Source of the DNA: Kitasatospora herbaricolor
GTDB taxonomy: Bacteria > Actinomycetota > Actinomycetes > Streptomycetales > Streptomycetaceae
Assembly (NCBI RefSeq): GCF_030813695.1
Contig: NZ_JAUSVA010000002.1
Coordinates: 1,550,001-1,614,000, forward strand
Length of the DNA: 64,000 nucleotides
Direction of reading: 5' to 3'
The notes below the pieces were generated by a model. That model was not told the origin of the DNA. It ran no database searches and saw only the letters and a program-made list of their open reading frames with translations. Position 1 is the first letter of the stretch. The number at the start of each line of letters is the position of its first letter. This document shows, piece by piece, positions 40,608-48,957 of this stretch. A program made the position numbers and the translations under genes.

Positions 40608-41963
40608 CTACCCCGCTCGCCGCGCCCGATGCGCCGCGATCATGTCCCGGTACCAGGCGTACGAGGCCTTCGGCGTGCGCCGCTGCGTCTCGAAGTCGAC
40701 GTGGACCAGGCCGAAGCGCTGGTGGTAGCCCTCCGCCCATTCGAAGTTGTCCAGCAGTGACCAGGTGAAGTAGCCGCGGACGTCCACCCCTTCGGCGACG
40801 GCTGCGGCCAGTGCCTCCAGGTGGCCGGCCAGGTAGTCGATCCGGTCCGGGTCCGAGACCGTCCCGTCTGCTGCGGGTTCGTCGGCGACGGAGCAGCCGT
40901 TCTCGGTGATGGTGATCGGCGGGAGGGCGGCGCCGTAGCGGTCGCGGAGGCCGGTGAGGAGTTCGCGCAGGCCGTCGGGGACGACGGGCCAGCCGAAGGC
41001 CGTACGGGGGACGCCCTCGATCGGGGCCTCGGCGAAGGGCAGGCCGGGGTCGGTGGGGGCGGCGATGCGGGTCGGGTTGTAGTAGTTGACGCCGAGGCCG
41101 TCGAGCGACGTGCCGGCGATGAGTTTGAGGTCACCGTCACGGACGCTGCCGCCGAGCTCGGGGCCGACGCCGAAGGCCGACAGGTCGGGGTAGCTCCCGA
41201 GCAGGATCGGGTCGGTGAACAGGCGGTTGTGCAGGGCGTCGTAGGCCGCCGCGGCAGCCTCGTCGGCTGCCGAGGAACTCGCCGGGCGGACGGGGGTGAG
41301 GTTGTTGGCGATCATCACGTCGAGCCCGCGCTCGCGCAGCAGGGCCGCCGCGAGGCCGTGCCCCAGCAACTGGTGGTGGGCGGCGGGCAGGGCGTCGAGC
41401 ATCAGGGCGCGGCCGGGGGCGTGGATACCCATGGCGTAGCCGTAGACCATGTGCACGAAGGGCTCGTTGAGGGTGATCCAGGCCGGGACGCGATCGCCGA
41501 GGCGGTCGGCCACCAGGGCCGTGTACTCGGCGAAGCGGTAGGCGGTGTCGCGGTTCAGCCAGCCGCCGGCGTCTTCGAGGGCCTGCGGGAGGTCCCAGTG
41601 GAAGAGGGTGGGCAGCGGGGTGATCCCGGCGGCGAGCAGGGCGTCCACCAGGCGGTCGTAGAAGTCGAGGCCGGCGGGGTTGGCGGGCCCGGCGCCGGTG
41701 GGTCGGATGCGGGGCCAGGCGATCGAGAACCGGTAGCCGTCCAGCCCGAGGCCCTGCATCAGGGCGACGTCCTCGGCGTAGCGGTGGTAGTGGTCGCAGG
41801 CCACGGCGCCGGTGTGGCCGTCGCGGACGGCGCCGGGGCGCGCGGCGAAGGTGTCCCAGACGGAGGGGCCGCGGCCGTCCTCGTCCACCGCCCCCTCGAT
41901 CTGGTAGGAGGCGGTGGACACGCCCCAGCGGAAGTCGGACGGGAGGTCGAGTCGGTTCGGCAT
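40608..41963 (-). CDS. GH1 beta-glucosidase
   Basis: 451 residues, cytoplasmic (no signal peptide), expected to hydrolyse cellobiose or other beta-glucosides after import. Family signatures: N-terminal FRWGVSTASYQIEGAVDEDG, acid/base Glu in WITLNEPFV, nucleophile Glu in PITITENGCSV, and substrate-binding WSLLDNFEWAEGYHQRFGLV. Length and motif order are normal for bacterial GH1. GGGAG lies shortly before the ATG. No ABC sugar transporter or CebR-type repressor is next to it, and I see no clear LacI palindrome in the upstream region. Confidence 0.96.
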   Translation of the reverse strand: MPNRLDLPSDFRWGVSTASYQIEGAVDEDGRGPSVWDTFAARPGAVRDGHTGAVACDHYHRYAEDVALMQGLGLDGYRFSIAWPRIRPTGAGPANPAGLDFYDRLVDALLAAGITPLPTLFHWDLPQALEDAGGWLNRDTAYRFAEYTALVADRLGDRVPAWITLNEPFVHMVYGYAMGIHAPGRALMLDALPAAHHQLLGHGLAAALLRERGLDVMIANNLTPVRPASSSAADEAAAAAYDALHNRLFTDPILLGSYPDLSAFGVGPELGGSVRDGDLKLIAGTSLDGLGVNYYNPTRIAAPTDPGLPFAEAPIEGVPRTAFGWPVVPDGLRELLTGLRDRYGAALPPITITENGCSVADEPAADGTVSDPDRIDYLAGHLEALAAAVAEGVDVRGYFTWSLLDNFEWAEGYHQRFGLVHVDFETQRRTPKASYAWYRDMIAAHRARRAG

Positions 41964-42093
41964 GGTCTGACTCCCTGCTCACGATGGCGATCGATGAGAG
42001 CACAAAAACACGAGGAGTGCTCATGTTAGTGCGCCGCCACCGAAACACCAGCTCTGTCAGCGCCTCCGACCGACCTCCCGGCCCGCGAGTCGG

Positions 42094-42834
42094 TCAACCG
42101 GCCTTCAGCAGCAGCTCGGTGAGTTCGCCCGGTACGGTGACCATGCAGTCGTGGCCGCTTCGCAACTCCCACACCTGCGACGGAGCACCGTTGGGCTGCA
42201 CCGGGGGAACGGGGCGGCGGGTGACACCCGCCGGCGTACTGCCGACGCAGTGGATGTGGGTCCGGGGAATCGCGTCCAGAGCCGGGTTGTCGAGCCGGAC
42301 GGGCTGCTGGAAGCAGCGGACCGACTCGTCCGAGAGCATCGTGCGCAGCCAGTCCGTGTCCGCGGGGTCGGTCACCCCGAACAGACCGACGGGCGCCGGC
42401 TGCTCCGGCATGGGCGGGATACGCCAGGGCGTGTCGGAAGCGGCGACGGCCTCGATCAGGTGCCCGGTCATCGGCACGACGTCGAGGACGCTCTCGCCAT
42501 CGGCCGGGACCATCGCGTCGAGGTAGACCAACCCCGCTATCCGGTCCGGGACTTGATCGGCCACGGCGGAGACGACCATCCCGGCGTAGCTGTGCCCGAC
42601 CAGTATCACGTCGCCGAGTTGGTTCTCCGTCAAGGCGGCGACGACGTCGGCGACATGGGTGTCGAGGCCGACGTCCGGACCGAGCAGGTGCTCCTTCTCG
42701 CCGTGACCGGTCAGCGAGGGGGCGAGAACCCGGTGCCCGGCCCGGGCCAGCAGGGGGACCACCCGGTCCCAGACGCGCCCGCTGTGCCAGGCGCCGTGGA
42801 CAAGGACGTAGTTCTTCGTGCGCGGTGTGCTCAT
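42094..42834 (-). CDS. Alpha/beta hydrolase (HxlR-controlled)
   Basis: 246 residues. HGAWHSGRVWDRV is the oxyanion region, VILVGHSYAGMVVSAVADQV carries the Ser nucleophile (GHSYAG), and the C-terminal His is in RSGHDCMVTVP. The group resembles pyrethroid-type/MES-like esterases; the substrate is unknown. The ATG is probably leaderless: TAGCGT (complement of 42842-42847) ends 7 nt before it. The HxlR regulator gene is divergent, with its own leaderless promoter 24 bp away, so both promoters could be covered by one operator. Confidence 0.88.
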   Translation of the reverse strand: MSTPRTKNYVLVHGAWHSGRVWDRVVPLLARAGHRVLAPSLTGHGEKEHLLGPDVGLDTHVADVVAALTENQLGDVILVGHSYAGMVVSAVADQVPDRIAGLVYLDAMVPADGESVLDVVPMTGHLIEAVAASDTPWRIPPMPEQPAPVGLFGVTDPADTDWLRTMLSDESVRCFQQPVRLDNPALDAIPRTHIHCVGSTPAGVTRRPVPPVQPNGAPSQVWELRSGHDCMVTVPGELTELLLKAG

Positions 42835-42883
42835 GGAAAAGACGCTAGTGAGCCGACAGGAACCTCTTGGTAACCTTCGGCGC

Positions 42884-43261
42884 ATGGACGACTCAGCGGG
42901 AAGCGTCTTCCTCGCCGACTGCCCCGCCCGGCTGGCCATCGAGATCATCACCAACAAGTGGGCGGTGGTCGTCCTGTTCGCGCTCAGTCGCGGGCCGTGT
43001 CGGCACGGCGAACTCGTGGATCTCGTCGGCGGCATCTCGCGCAAGGTGCTCACCCAGACGCTGCGCAGGCTCCAGGGCTACGGCCTGGTCGAACGCCGCA
43101 GCTTTCCCGAAGCGCCTCCGCGGGTCGAGTACCACCTGACCGACCTCGGCCGGACCCTCGTCGGGCCCATCGCCGTGCTGACCGACTGGGCGAGGTCCTA
43201 CGGTGGTGCCGTCGTCAGCTTCCAGGAGGCGGCGGAGGAGGAGTCCGCGTCCGGCAGCTGA
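42884..43261 (+). CDS. HxlR-family regulator
   Basis: 125-residue winged helix protein. The signature is LADCPARLAIEIITNKWAVV then VLFALSRGPCRHGELVDLVG, GISRKVLTQTLRRLQGYGLV and VEYHLTDLGRTL. HxlR proteins typically sense electrophiles or oxidants through a conserved Cys, here Cys10 in LADCPARLA. A leaderless start is indicated by TAACCT (42871-42876) 7 nt before the ATG. The pair GGAACC/GGTAACC at 42860-42876 lies over the promoter and may be its site. Likely target: the divergent alpha/beta hydrolase. Confidence 0.92.
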   Translation: MDDSAGSVFLADCPARLAIEIITNKWAVVVLFALSRGPCRHGELVDLVGGISRKVLTQTLRRLQGYGLVERRSFPEAPPRVEYHLTDLGRTLVGPIAVLTDWARSYGGAVVSFQEAAEEESASGS

Positions 43262-43430
43262 CAGCCCGGGCGCGGCTCCGGCTCGGGCGGACGTCTTCAC
43301 CCACCGTTCGGGCCGAGGGCGTCGCACCGCGACCGGACAGCATCGAGATCCCGGCCCGCTCGGCGACCGCGCAGCCGCCACCCGACCGATGCAGGCGATC
43401 GGGCCGCCGCCTCGATGATGCGGCAGGTCG

Positions 43431-44123
43431 TCAGGTGGCTCGACCTGAACCGTCGGTCAGCGCAGCCGCGGTCAGCGTGAGGTGCTGAGCCAAGAGCGCG
43501 GCCGCGGTGTCGGCGTCGCGGGCCAGCGCCGCCTCCTCCAGCCTGCGGTGCTCCTCGGCGCCGTCCCGGTCGGGGTTGCGGTGCGCCGACCAGCGGCGGG
43601 CCAGTTCGCTCGCGGTCCACAGCCGGTCGAAGGTCTCCAGCAGTGCGCGGTTGCCGCACGCCTCCAGCAACGTGCGGTGGAAGACCCGGTGCGCCTCGGC
43701 CCAAGCGGCGGTGTAGTGCTCGCCTTCCGTCGGCGCGTACGCCGGGGTGCGGGCCAGGCGATGGTGGGCGGCCCGCACGCGGGACTCCCAGTCGATGTCG
43801 CCCCGCTCGACGGACATGCGCAGGACGACCGGTTCGATGGTCCGGCGGGCTTCCGCGATCTCCTGCCAGCGGTGGTCGGAGTAGGGCGGGACCGCGAATC
43901 CGCGGTTGGGCAGCCGGTCGGCGAGCCCCTCGCCGACCAGCCGCACCAGCGCCTCGCGCGTGACGGCCAGGCTCACGCCCTGTTGCCTGGCGAGGTCCTG
44001 CGGCTTGAGGGCGTCACCAGGGGCGTGGTCACCGCGCATGATCGCGTCCCGCAGGTGTGCGTGGACCTGCTCGGAGAGCATCTGCTTCCCGGAGGGAGCG
44101 GGGCTGTGAGGCGTGCCAGTCAT
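43431..44123 (-). CDS. GntR/FadR-family regulator (FCD domain)
   Basis: 230 residues. The winged helix spans SEQVHAHLRDAIMRGDHAPG then DALKPQDLARQQGVSLAVTR and EALVRLVGEGLADRL. The all-helical FCD ligand domain follows (IEPVVLRMSVERGDI, AHRVFHRTLLEACGNRALLE, HRRLEEAALARDADTAAALL). FCD proteins usually bind small carboxylates, often with a metal. The ATG 44123 is leaderless by TAAGCT (complement of 44130-44135), 6 nt away. An AT-rich perfect palindrome (44149-44160) just upstream is probably its operator and would also control the divergent SCO6745-like gene. Confidence 0.92.
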   Translation of the reverse strand: MTGTPHSPAPSGKQMLSEQVHAHLRDAIMRGDHAPGDALKPQDLARQQGVSLAVTREALVRLVGEGLADRLPNRGFAVPPYSDHRWQEIAEARRTIEPVVLRMSVERGDIDWESRVRAAHHRLARTPAYAPTEGEHYTAAWAEAHRVFHRTLLEACGNRALLETFDRLWTASELARRWSAHRNPDRDGAEEHRRLEEAALARDADTAAALLAQHLTLTAAALTDGSGRAT

Positions 44124-44148
44124 GGCGCAAGCTTAGACGATCCGCTTG

Positions 44149-44160
44149 ATAATCGATTAT
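44149..44160. promoter_or_regulatory. GntR-type operator
   Basis: ATAATCGATTAT is a perfect 12-bp palindrome, strikingly AT-rich in this DNA. It sits 26 bp upstream of the GntR start, in the interval leading to the divergent gene. Confidence 0.7.
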
Positions 44161-44359
44161 TGCTGCTACTGTCGATTCATCAGCGGAGGAGAGCGATCGA
44201 CGAAGGCACCGTTCCGTCGCCGTGCGGCGCGACGACCGGCCGTGCCCCTCTCCCTGCCGTCCTCGGCTCCACCATGGCCGCTCCCGCCCTCGAACGCGCG
44301 GCGTCGGTCCCACCGCCCGAACCCACAGCGCCGCCAGACTCCCCGGAGGAAGATCCGCG

Positions 44360-45256
44360 ATGCAGCTCGACGAACTTCCCGGCTCCGCCCGCCCCGGCGA
44401 CGGCCCGACGGACCTGAGCGCCGTCCGCGAGGTCAGCCGTGCCGTCAGCGCCGCCCACCTGTTCATCTATCTCGCCCCCGAGAGCGCCCAGGCGGCGGCC
44501 GAACTCGGCGTGACCGACCGCGGGGCGGCCTATCTGGCCTTCCGGTCGGCCGCCATGGGCGCGGTTCCGTGGCAGGTCACGCTCGCGGCCTTCTACAACT
44601 TCAGCCCGCGGGCGGTGCGGGCCATGGCCGGCGTGTGGGACGCCGCGCCGCCCGAGCGGTGGCAGGCCGCCCGCTTCCGGGCCGCCGGACAGGCGATGCG
44701 GCGCGTCGACACGCAGCTGACGGACGACCACCTCGCCGAGGCGCGCTCACTGATCGACCCGGTCGTCGCCGGTGCCGACTACGCCGGCAAGGTGCTCGCC
44801 GCCGCGAACGCCTCGGTCGCGCTTCCGGGCGATCCCCTCGTCGCGCTGTGGCAGCAGATCACGGTGGCGCGAGAATGGCGCGGCGACGCCCACCTCGTCG
44901 TGCTCGCCGACAACGGCCTCGGGCCGTGCGACTGTCTCGTTCTGCACACCGCCACGGGCCGGCTCCCGGCAGCGCTCGTGCGGGCGACCCGCCGCTGGGA
45001 CGACGAGGAGTGGACCGCGGCGACCTCGCGTCTGGTGGCGCGCGGCTGGCTCGACTCCGACGCCGTGATCACGGCGGCCGGCAGCGCGGCACGCGAGCGC
45101 ATCGAGGTGGAGACGGACCAGCACTGCGCCGCACTGTGGGAGCCGGTCGGCGCCCTGGGTGCCCGCCGCTTCGCCTCGCTCATCGCGCCGATCAGCGAGG
45201 CGTTCACCGCGGCCGACACGCGTCAGGCTGCTCGCGGACTGCAGGATGTCGGGTAG
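44360..45256 (+). CDS. SCO6745-family protein
   Basis: 298 residues, matching from memory the actinobacterial SCO6745 family, a MarR-related helix-turn-helix-like fold of unknown role. Features: LFIYLAPESAQAAAELGVTD then RGAAYLAFRSAAMGAVPWQV and TLAAFYNFSPRAVRAMAGVW near the start. RATRRWDDEEWTAATSRLVA then RGWLDSDAVITAAGSAARER forms a winged-helix-like part at the C-terminus. GGAGGA lies 9 nt before ATG 44360; an upstream in-frame ATG at 44222 is not supported. It is divergent from the GntR regulator and shares the palindromic interval, so it is probably the regulated gene. Confidence 0.78.
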   Translation: MQLDELPGSARPGDGPTDLSAVREVSRAVSAAHLFIYLAPESAQAAAELGVTDRGAAYLAFRSAAMGAVPWQVTLAAFYNFSPRAVRAMAGVWDAAPPERWQAARFRAAGQAMRRVDTQLTDDHLAEARSLIDPVVAGADYAGKVLAAANASVALPGDPLVALWQQITVAREWRGDAHLVVLADNGLGPCDCLVLHTATGRLPAALVRATRRWDDEEWTAATSRLVARGWLDSDAVITAAGSAARERIEVETDQHCAALWEPVGALGARRFASLIAPISEAFTAADTRQAARGLQDVG

Positions 45257-45311
45257 ACGGCCCGCTCCCGGAGCGTCGAGCGGCCGACGGACAGCCAGCA
45301 GCACCTCCCGC

Positions 45312-46082
45312 TCAGGACGCGGTGCTCCTGACCAAGAAGTCACGGACGGCATCGGCGAATTCGGCGGGCGCATCGTGGTGCACGACGTGCCCGGCGGGCA
45401 GCTCGACCAGCTCGGCCCGGCCGCGCCGGCGGGTCACCATGGCGCGGGCGTGGTCGGCGGCCAGTTCGTCGCTGCGCGTGCCACGCACCAGCAGCGTCGG
45501 GCAGCTGACGCCCGTCCAGTCCCCCCAGTGGTCGCCGTTGAGCGCCTTCTGGGAGCGCACGGTGTCCTCAAGGTCGAAGGAGAATCCCCAACCGTCCCCG
45601 GACCGCCGTACCGAACACTCCAGATAGGGTGCGGCCGCGCCGAGTGCCGCGATCAGCTCCGGTCGGGACGCGGCACCCCGCAGGAGCCGCTCGGTGAACG
45701 ACCAGTCGCAGTCCACCACCGCGCCGATGTCCTCGACGATCAGCGCGGTGACCCGGCCCGGATGCCTCGCGGCGTACTGGTAGGCGTTCAGGCCGCCCAG
45801 CGAGTGACCCACGACCGCCACCGGACCGAGGCCCAGATGTCGGTGGAACGCCGCGATGTCGGCCACGTAGTCGCCCCGTTCGTACCCCGTGGCCCGGTCG
45901 GACTCACCGTGCCCGCGCTGATCGAGCGCGATCACCCGCCACCGCGGCGCCAACGCCTCGCCCAGCGGCCCGAAGGCCGAGGCCTCGTTGTAGTGCCCGT
46001 GGAAGGCCAGCAGGGGAACACCCGGGCCGCCGAAGTCCAGGTAGGACAGCCGCCGCCCGTGCACCATGAAGAACTCACGCAT
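45312..46082 (-). CDS. Alpha/beta hydrolase
   Basis: 256 residues of the classical esterase/haloperoxidase-like fold. Oxyanion region FHGHYNEASAFGPL, strand VIALDQRGHGESDRA, nucleophile GHSLGGLNAYQYAA, and the His in LPAGHVVHHDAP. The substrate is unknown. ATG 46082 is chosen because TAGCAT (complement of 46090-46095) ends 7 nt upstream, indicating a leaderless message; an ATG at 46091 overlaps the -10 box and is unlikely. It converges with the SCO6745-like gene and is separated from its upstream neighbour by a 22-bp hairpin. Confidence 0.9.
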   Translation of the reverse strand: MREFFMVHGRRLSYLDFGGPGVPLLAFHGHYNEASAFGPLGEALAPRWRVIALDQRGHGESDRATGYERGDYVADIAAFHRHLGLGPVAVVGHSLGGLNAYQYAARHPGRVTALIVEDIGAVVDCDWSFTERLLRGAASRPELIAALGAAAPYLECSVRRSGDGWGFSFDLEDTVRSQKALNGDHWGDWTGVSCPTLLVRGTRSDELAADHARAMVTRRRGRAELVELPAGHVVHHDAPAEFADAVRDFLVRSTAS

Positions 46083-46240
46083 GCCGGTCATGCTAGGCAC
46101 CGCCACCGACACGGACGGCGCCGGAGACCGAACCGGACGGACGGGGCACGTGGTAACCCGGGTGGCCTCCTGCCCATGGACACCGTGATCCCGGGCGGGC
46201 GCGGACGGCTGCCGGCGAACCTGTACACGTCCTGCTCCAC

Positions 46241-46289
46241 GCGGGCGGGTTGACCCAGGGCCCGTCCGGCCCTGGGTCAACCCGCCCGC
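46241..46289. terminator. 22-bp perfect hairpin
   Basis: Arms 46241-46262 and 46268-46289 pair without mismatch around a 5-nt loop. The longest hairpin found in this sequence, 46 bases beyond the 3' end of the peptidoglycan-binding protein gene. Confidence 0.95.
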
Positions 46290-46334
46290 CCTGGGCAGCC
46301 CTTGCCGGAGTCGGCGCGAACCCGTTGCCGTCCG

Positions 46335-46721
46335 TCAGGACTGCGTCGGCATGACCTGGTAGCAGGCCGGGCCGTCGAGGTCGCCGGCGATCCAGGCCCA
46401 GTACATGCGCCCGCCGGTCGCGGGGCCCACCACGCCGTCGGGGTCCAGGCCGAAGGCGCTCTGGTAGCGCTTGACCTCGGTGAGCGTGTTGTTGCCGAAC
46501 TGCCCGTCCACGCTGATGAGGTGGCTGCTGCCGCCGCCCTGCACCGAGTTCCAGTGGTTCAGCGCGTACTGCACGCACTGGACGTTGAAGCCGGAGTTCC
46601 CGTAGCGGATGTACGGCGCGCCGACCTTCGCGCTCGCCGAAGCGGTCCCGGCCGCGACCAGCAGGGCCGCGCTGAACGCCACCGTCGCGCCGCGCAGCGC
46701 GGACTTCACCTTCTGCCTCAT
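46335..46721 (-). CDS. Secreted peptidoglycan-binding protein
   Basis: 128 residues. Signal peptide 1-31 (LRGATVAFSAALLVAAGTAS then ASA). The rest is one peptidoglycan-binding type 1 domain: GNSGFNVQCVQYALNHW, SVDGQFGNNTLTEVKRYQSA and FGLDPDGVVGPATG, the three-helix repeat found at the ends of amidases. No catalytic domain is attached, so it may bind the wall as a small accessory protein. AAGGA lies 7 nt before the ATG. It ends with a very strong terminator. Confidence 0.88.
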   Translation of the reverse strand: MRQKVKSALRGATVAFSAALLVAAGTASASAKVGAPYIRYGNSGFNVQCVQYALNHWNSVQGGGSSHLISVDGQFGNNTLTEVKRYQSAFGLDPDGVVGPATGGRMYWAWIAGDLDGPACYQVMPTQS

Positions 46722-47115
46722 GCTCAGATCCTTTCTGTACGTCGGTGACCCGCGGACGGCGCCGGGGCACCTCGCACCCGGACTCCGCGAGCAGTCCCGT
46801 ACGCGTCCTGATCCGCAGGACGTCGACGACCCTGTCGCGGCGCCCGCCCGTACCGCCCGGGGATCACCCGTTCTACCGGTGACGGTGCAGCACCGTGCCA
46901 ACGGATCGCCAACACACCACCAACCGGCGCGCTCCCCGCCCGCCCGGTCCGCCACCGCCCGGTCCGCCCCGTCAGCCCCGTCAGCCCGTGCCTGGCCGGC
47001 GCCAGCCAGGAATGCCGGCGCACCGCTCGCCCGGCCGCGGGGGCTCGCCGGTTGACGGCACCGCCCCAGAACGATAGACGTTGTATGTACAACTTTTCCG
47101 TTCGAGGGGACGCCG
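46722..47115. other. Divergent promoter region, no gene
   Basis: 394 bases between the peptidoglycan-binding protein and the EamA transporter. It holds the operator at 47080-47093 and a possible promoter for the transporter (TTGACG at 47052-47057). Nothing else is recognised. Confidence 0.5.
47080..47093. promoter_or_regulatory. Palindromic operator upstream of the transporter
   Basis: GTTGTATGTACAAC has perfect 6-bp arms around TG, 22 bp before the transporter GTG and close to the expected transcription start (-35 TTGACG at 47052). The form is typical of GntR-family sites. The binding protein is not encoded next to it. Confidence 0.6.
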
Positions 47116-47967
47116 GTGAGTCCGGAAGCAGTACCGTGCGTGGTCCTGGTCGCAGCCTTGCTGCACGCCGTCTGGAACGCACTCGCCCACGGAATGGCGG
47201 ACAAGCTCGCGGGGTTCGCCCTGATGAACACGGTTTTCCTCGCCGTCGGCGCGGCGATGACCTGGCCGGCGCCGCTGCCCGACCGCTCGGCCTGGCCGTG
47301 CCTCGCCGCCTCCGCGGCGCTCCAGGTCTGCTACCAGCTCCAGCTCCTGCGGGCCTACCGCCTCGGCGACTTCGGGCAGATGTACCCGCTCGCCCGGGGC
47401 ACCTCGCCGATGGTCGTGGCCCTGGTCGCGGCGACCGTCCTGGGGGACCCGCTGCACGGCACCCGGCTGCTGGGCATCCTGGTGATCTCGCTCGGACTGG
47501 CCGGCCTCGCGTTCGCCGGCGGACTGCCGGGCCGTGAGCAGCTGCCCGCGCTGGGCGCGGCGCTCACCACCGGTGCGCTGATCGCGGCGTACACCGTGGT
47601 GGACGGCATCGGGGTCCGCCGGTCCGGCGCCGCGGACGGCTACATCGCGTGGATGTTCCTCACCCAGGGCGCGGCCGTGCTCACGGTGGCCGTGCTGCTG
47701 CGCGGCCGCGCCCTGCCCGGCCAGCTCCGGCAGGGACGGGTGGCCGGGCTGACCGGCGGGCTCATCTCGCTGACGGCCTACGGCCTGGTCGTCTGGGCGC
47801 AGACCGCCGGCGACCTGGCCACCATCGCGGCCCTGCGCGAGACCAGCATCGTGCTCGCCGCGCTCATCGGCGTCCTCTTCCTGCGCGAACGCCTCGGCCA
47901 TGTCCGCCTGGCCGCCAGCGCCACCGTGCTCACCGGCATCGCCGTCCTGGAACTCGCCCACGGCTGA
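47116..47967 (+). CDS. EamA/DMT-family transporter
   Basis: 283 residues with ten predicted transmembrane helices in two EamA halves. The first runs from VPCVVLVAALLHAVWNALAH to about 140 and the second starts at LGAALTTGALIAAYTVVDGI. The motif RAYRLGDFGQMYPLARGTSP and the paired ALRETSIVLAALIGVLFLRE are typical of drug/metabolite exporters. The substrate is unknown. The GTG start follows GAGGGGA by a few bases. The upstream palindrome suggests repression in the absence of an inducer. Confidence 0.9.
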   Translation: MSPEAVPCVVLVAALLHAVWNALAHGMADKLAGFALMNTVFLAVGAAMTWPAPLPDRSAWPCLAASAALQVCYQLQLLRAYRLGDFGQMYPLARGTSPMVVALVAATVLGDPLHGTRLLGILVISLGLAGLAFAGGLPGREQLPALGAALTTGALIAAYTVVDGIGVRRSGAADGYIAWMFLTQGAAVLTVAVLLRGRALPGQLRQGRVAGLTGGLISLTAYGLVVWAQTAGDLATIAALRETSIVLAALIGVLFLRERLGHVRLAASATVLTGIAVLELAHG

Positions 47968-48106
47968 CCCGGTGCCCCCCGCCGCCCCGGGCCGGCCGCG
48001 CCGCGCGACGACGACACCGACCGACCCGCACGGGCGACGCGGCCCCGGCGGAGCCGGTCCGAGGGGTGGGGCCGGCCCGCGGCGGGCCCGGCGCAGCCGG
48101 GGCCGG

Positions 48107-48850
48107 TCAACCGTTGCGAGTGGTCCGCAGCCAGTCCCGGTAGTGGGTGGGGGCCAGCCGGGCGGCCGGGCCGGCGGTGAGGACGTCGCCCCGGACGGCG
48201 GCGAACAGGCCGGCCCGGTCGTCGGTGACGACCGGCCGCCCGTCCTCCCGGGCGGCCAGGGTGATGCGGCCGACCTCGTCCAGGGTGAACCTGTCAGGGC
48301 CCGCGACGTCGAGGATGCCGTCGAGCGGGGCGCCGGTGGCCACGTCCGCGAGGGCGTCGACCACGTCGTCGGCGGCGATGGGCTGGACGGGGGTGGCCGG
48401 CAGCCGGACGGCGGTGTCGTCCGAGGTCCAGGACATGGTGGGCTCCATGAACTCGAAGAACTGGGTGGCGCGGACGATCGAGTACGGGGTCGGGCCGCCG
48501 CGCAGCAGCTCCTCCTGGAGCAGCTTGGCCCGGTAGTAGTCCAGCTGGGGGACCTGGTCGACCCCGACGATCGACAGGACGACCTGGTGGCGCACGCCGG
48601 CCTTCTCGCCCGCGGCGAGCAGGTTGCCCACGGTGGTGCGGAAGAAGGCGAGGGACTGGTCGTCGAAGGTCGGGGAGTTGGTCACGTTGACGACCGTGTG
48701 AGCACCGGCCAGGGCCGCCTCGAGGCCGGCACCGGTGAGCAGGTCGACGCCGGAGGACAGGGACGCCGTGGTCACGTCGTGGCCCCGCTTCTCGAGTACG
48801 GCGGCGAGCCGGGATCCGATCAGACCGGTGCCGATGACGGTGATCTTCAT
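48107..48850 (-). CDS. NmrA-like NAD(P)-binding protein
   Basis: 247-residue atypical short-chain-reductase fold. The N-terminal KITVIGTGLIGSRLAAVLEK carries the dinucleotide site, and YYRAKLLQEELLRGGPTPYS keeps the Tyr-x2-Lys region often seen in NmrA-like quinone reductases or redox sensors. The C-terminal part (FTLDEVGRITLAAREDG) is also typical. It may reduce quinone-like compounds or sense NAD(P)/NAD(P)H. GGAAGG precedes the ATG. It is divergent from an Rrf2 regulator, and the shared interval has two related inverted repeats. Confidence 0.87.
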   Translation of the reverse strand: MKITVIGTGLIGSRLAAVLEKRGHDVTTASLSSGVDLLTGAGLEAALAGAHTVVNVTNSPTFDDQSLAFFRTTVGNLLAAGEKAGVRHQVVLSIVGVDQVPQLDYYRAKLLQEELLRGGPTPYSIVRATQFFEFMEPTMSWTSDDTAVRLPATPVQPIAADDVVDALADVATGAPLDGILDVAGPDRFTLDEVGRITLAAREDGRPVVTDDRAGLFAAVRGDVLTAGPAARLAPTHYRDWLRTTRNG

Positions 48851-48895
48851 GGTGTGCCTTCCTTCGTGAGCCGGGCGTTCCCCCGGACGTTAACT

Positions 48896-48941
48896 CGGAC
48901 ATCGAATGTCCGGGATACTACTCGGATAGTATATGTCCGAG
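48896..48941. promoter_or_regulatory. Two Rrf2-type operators
   Basis: CGGACAT-CGA-ATGTCCG (48896-48912) is a perfect inverted repeat. A second site, ACTCGGATA (48920-48928) with TGTCCGAGT (48934-48942), repeats the same half-site ACTCGGACA with one change. Both lie between the divergent Rrf2 and NmrA-like genes. Confidence 0.8.
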
Positions 48942-48957
48942 TCATTTGGGAGGTGGC

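Noticed and set aside
41998..42022. GAGCAC/GTGCTC repeat upstream of the GH1 gene as an operator
   Set aside because: The arms are only 6 bp with a 13-nt spacer, and the form does not match CebR-like or other LacI-type sites.
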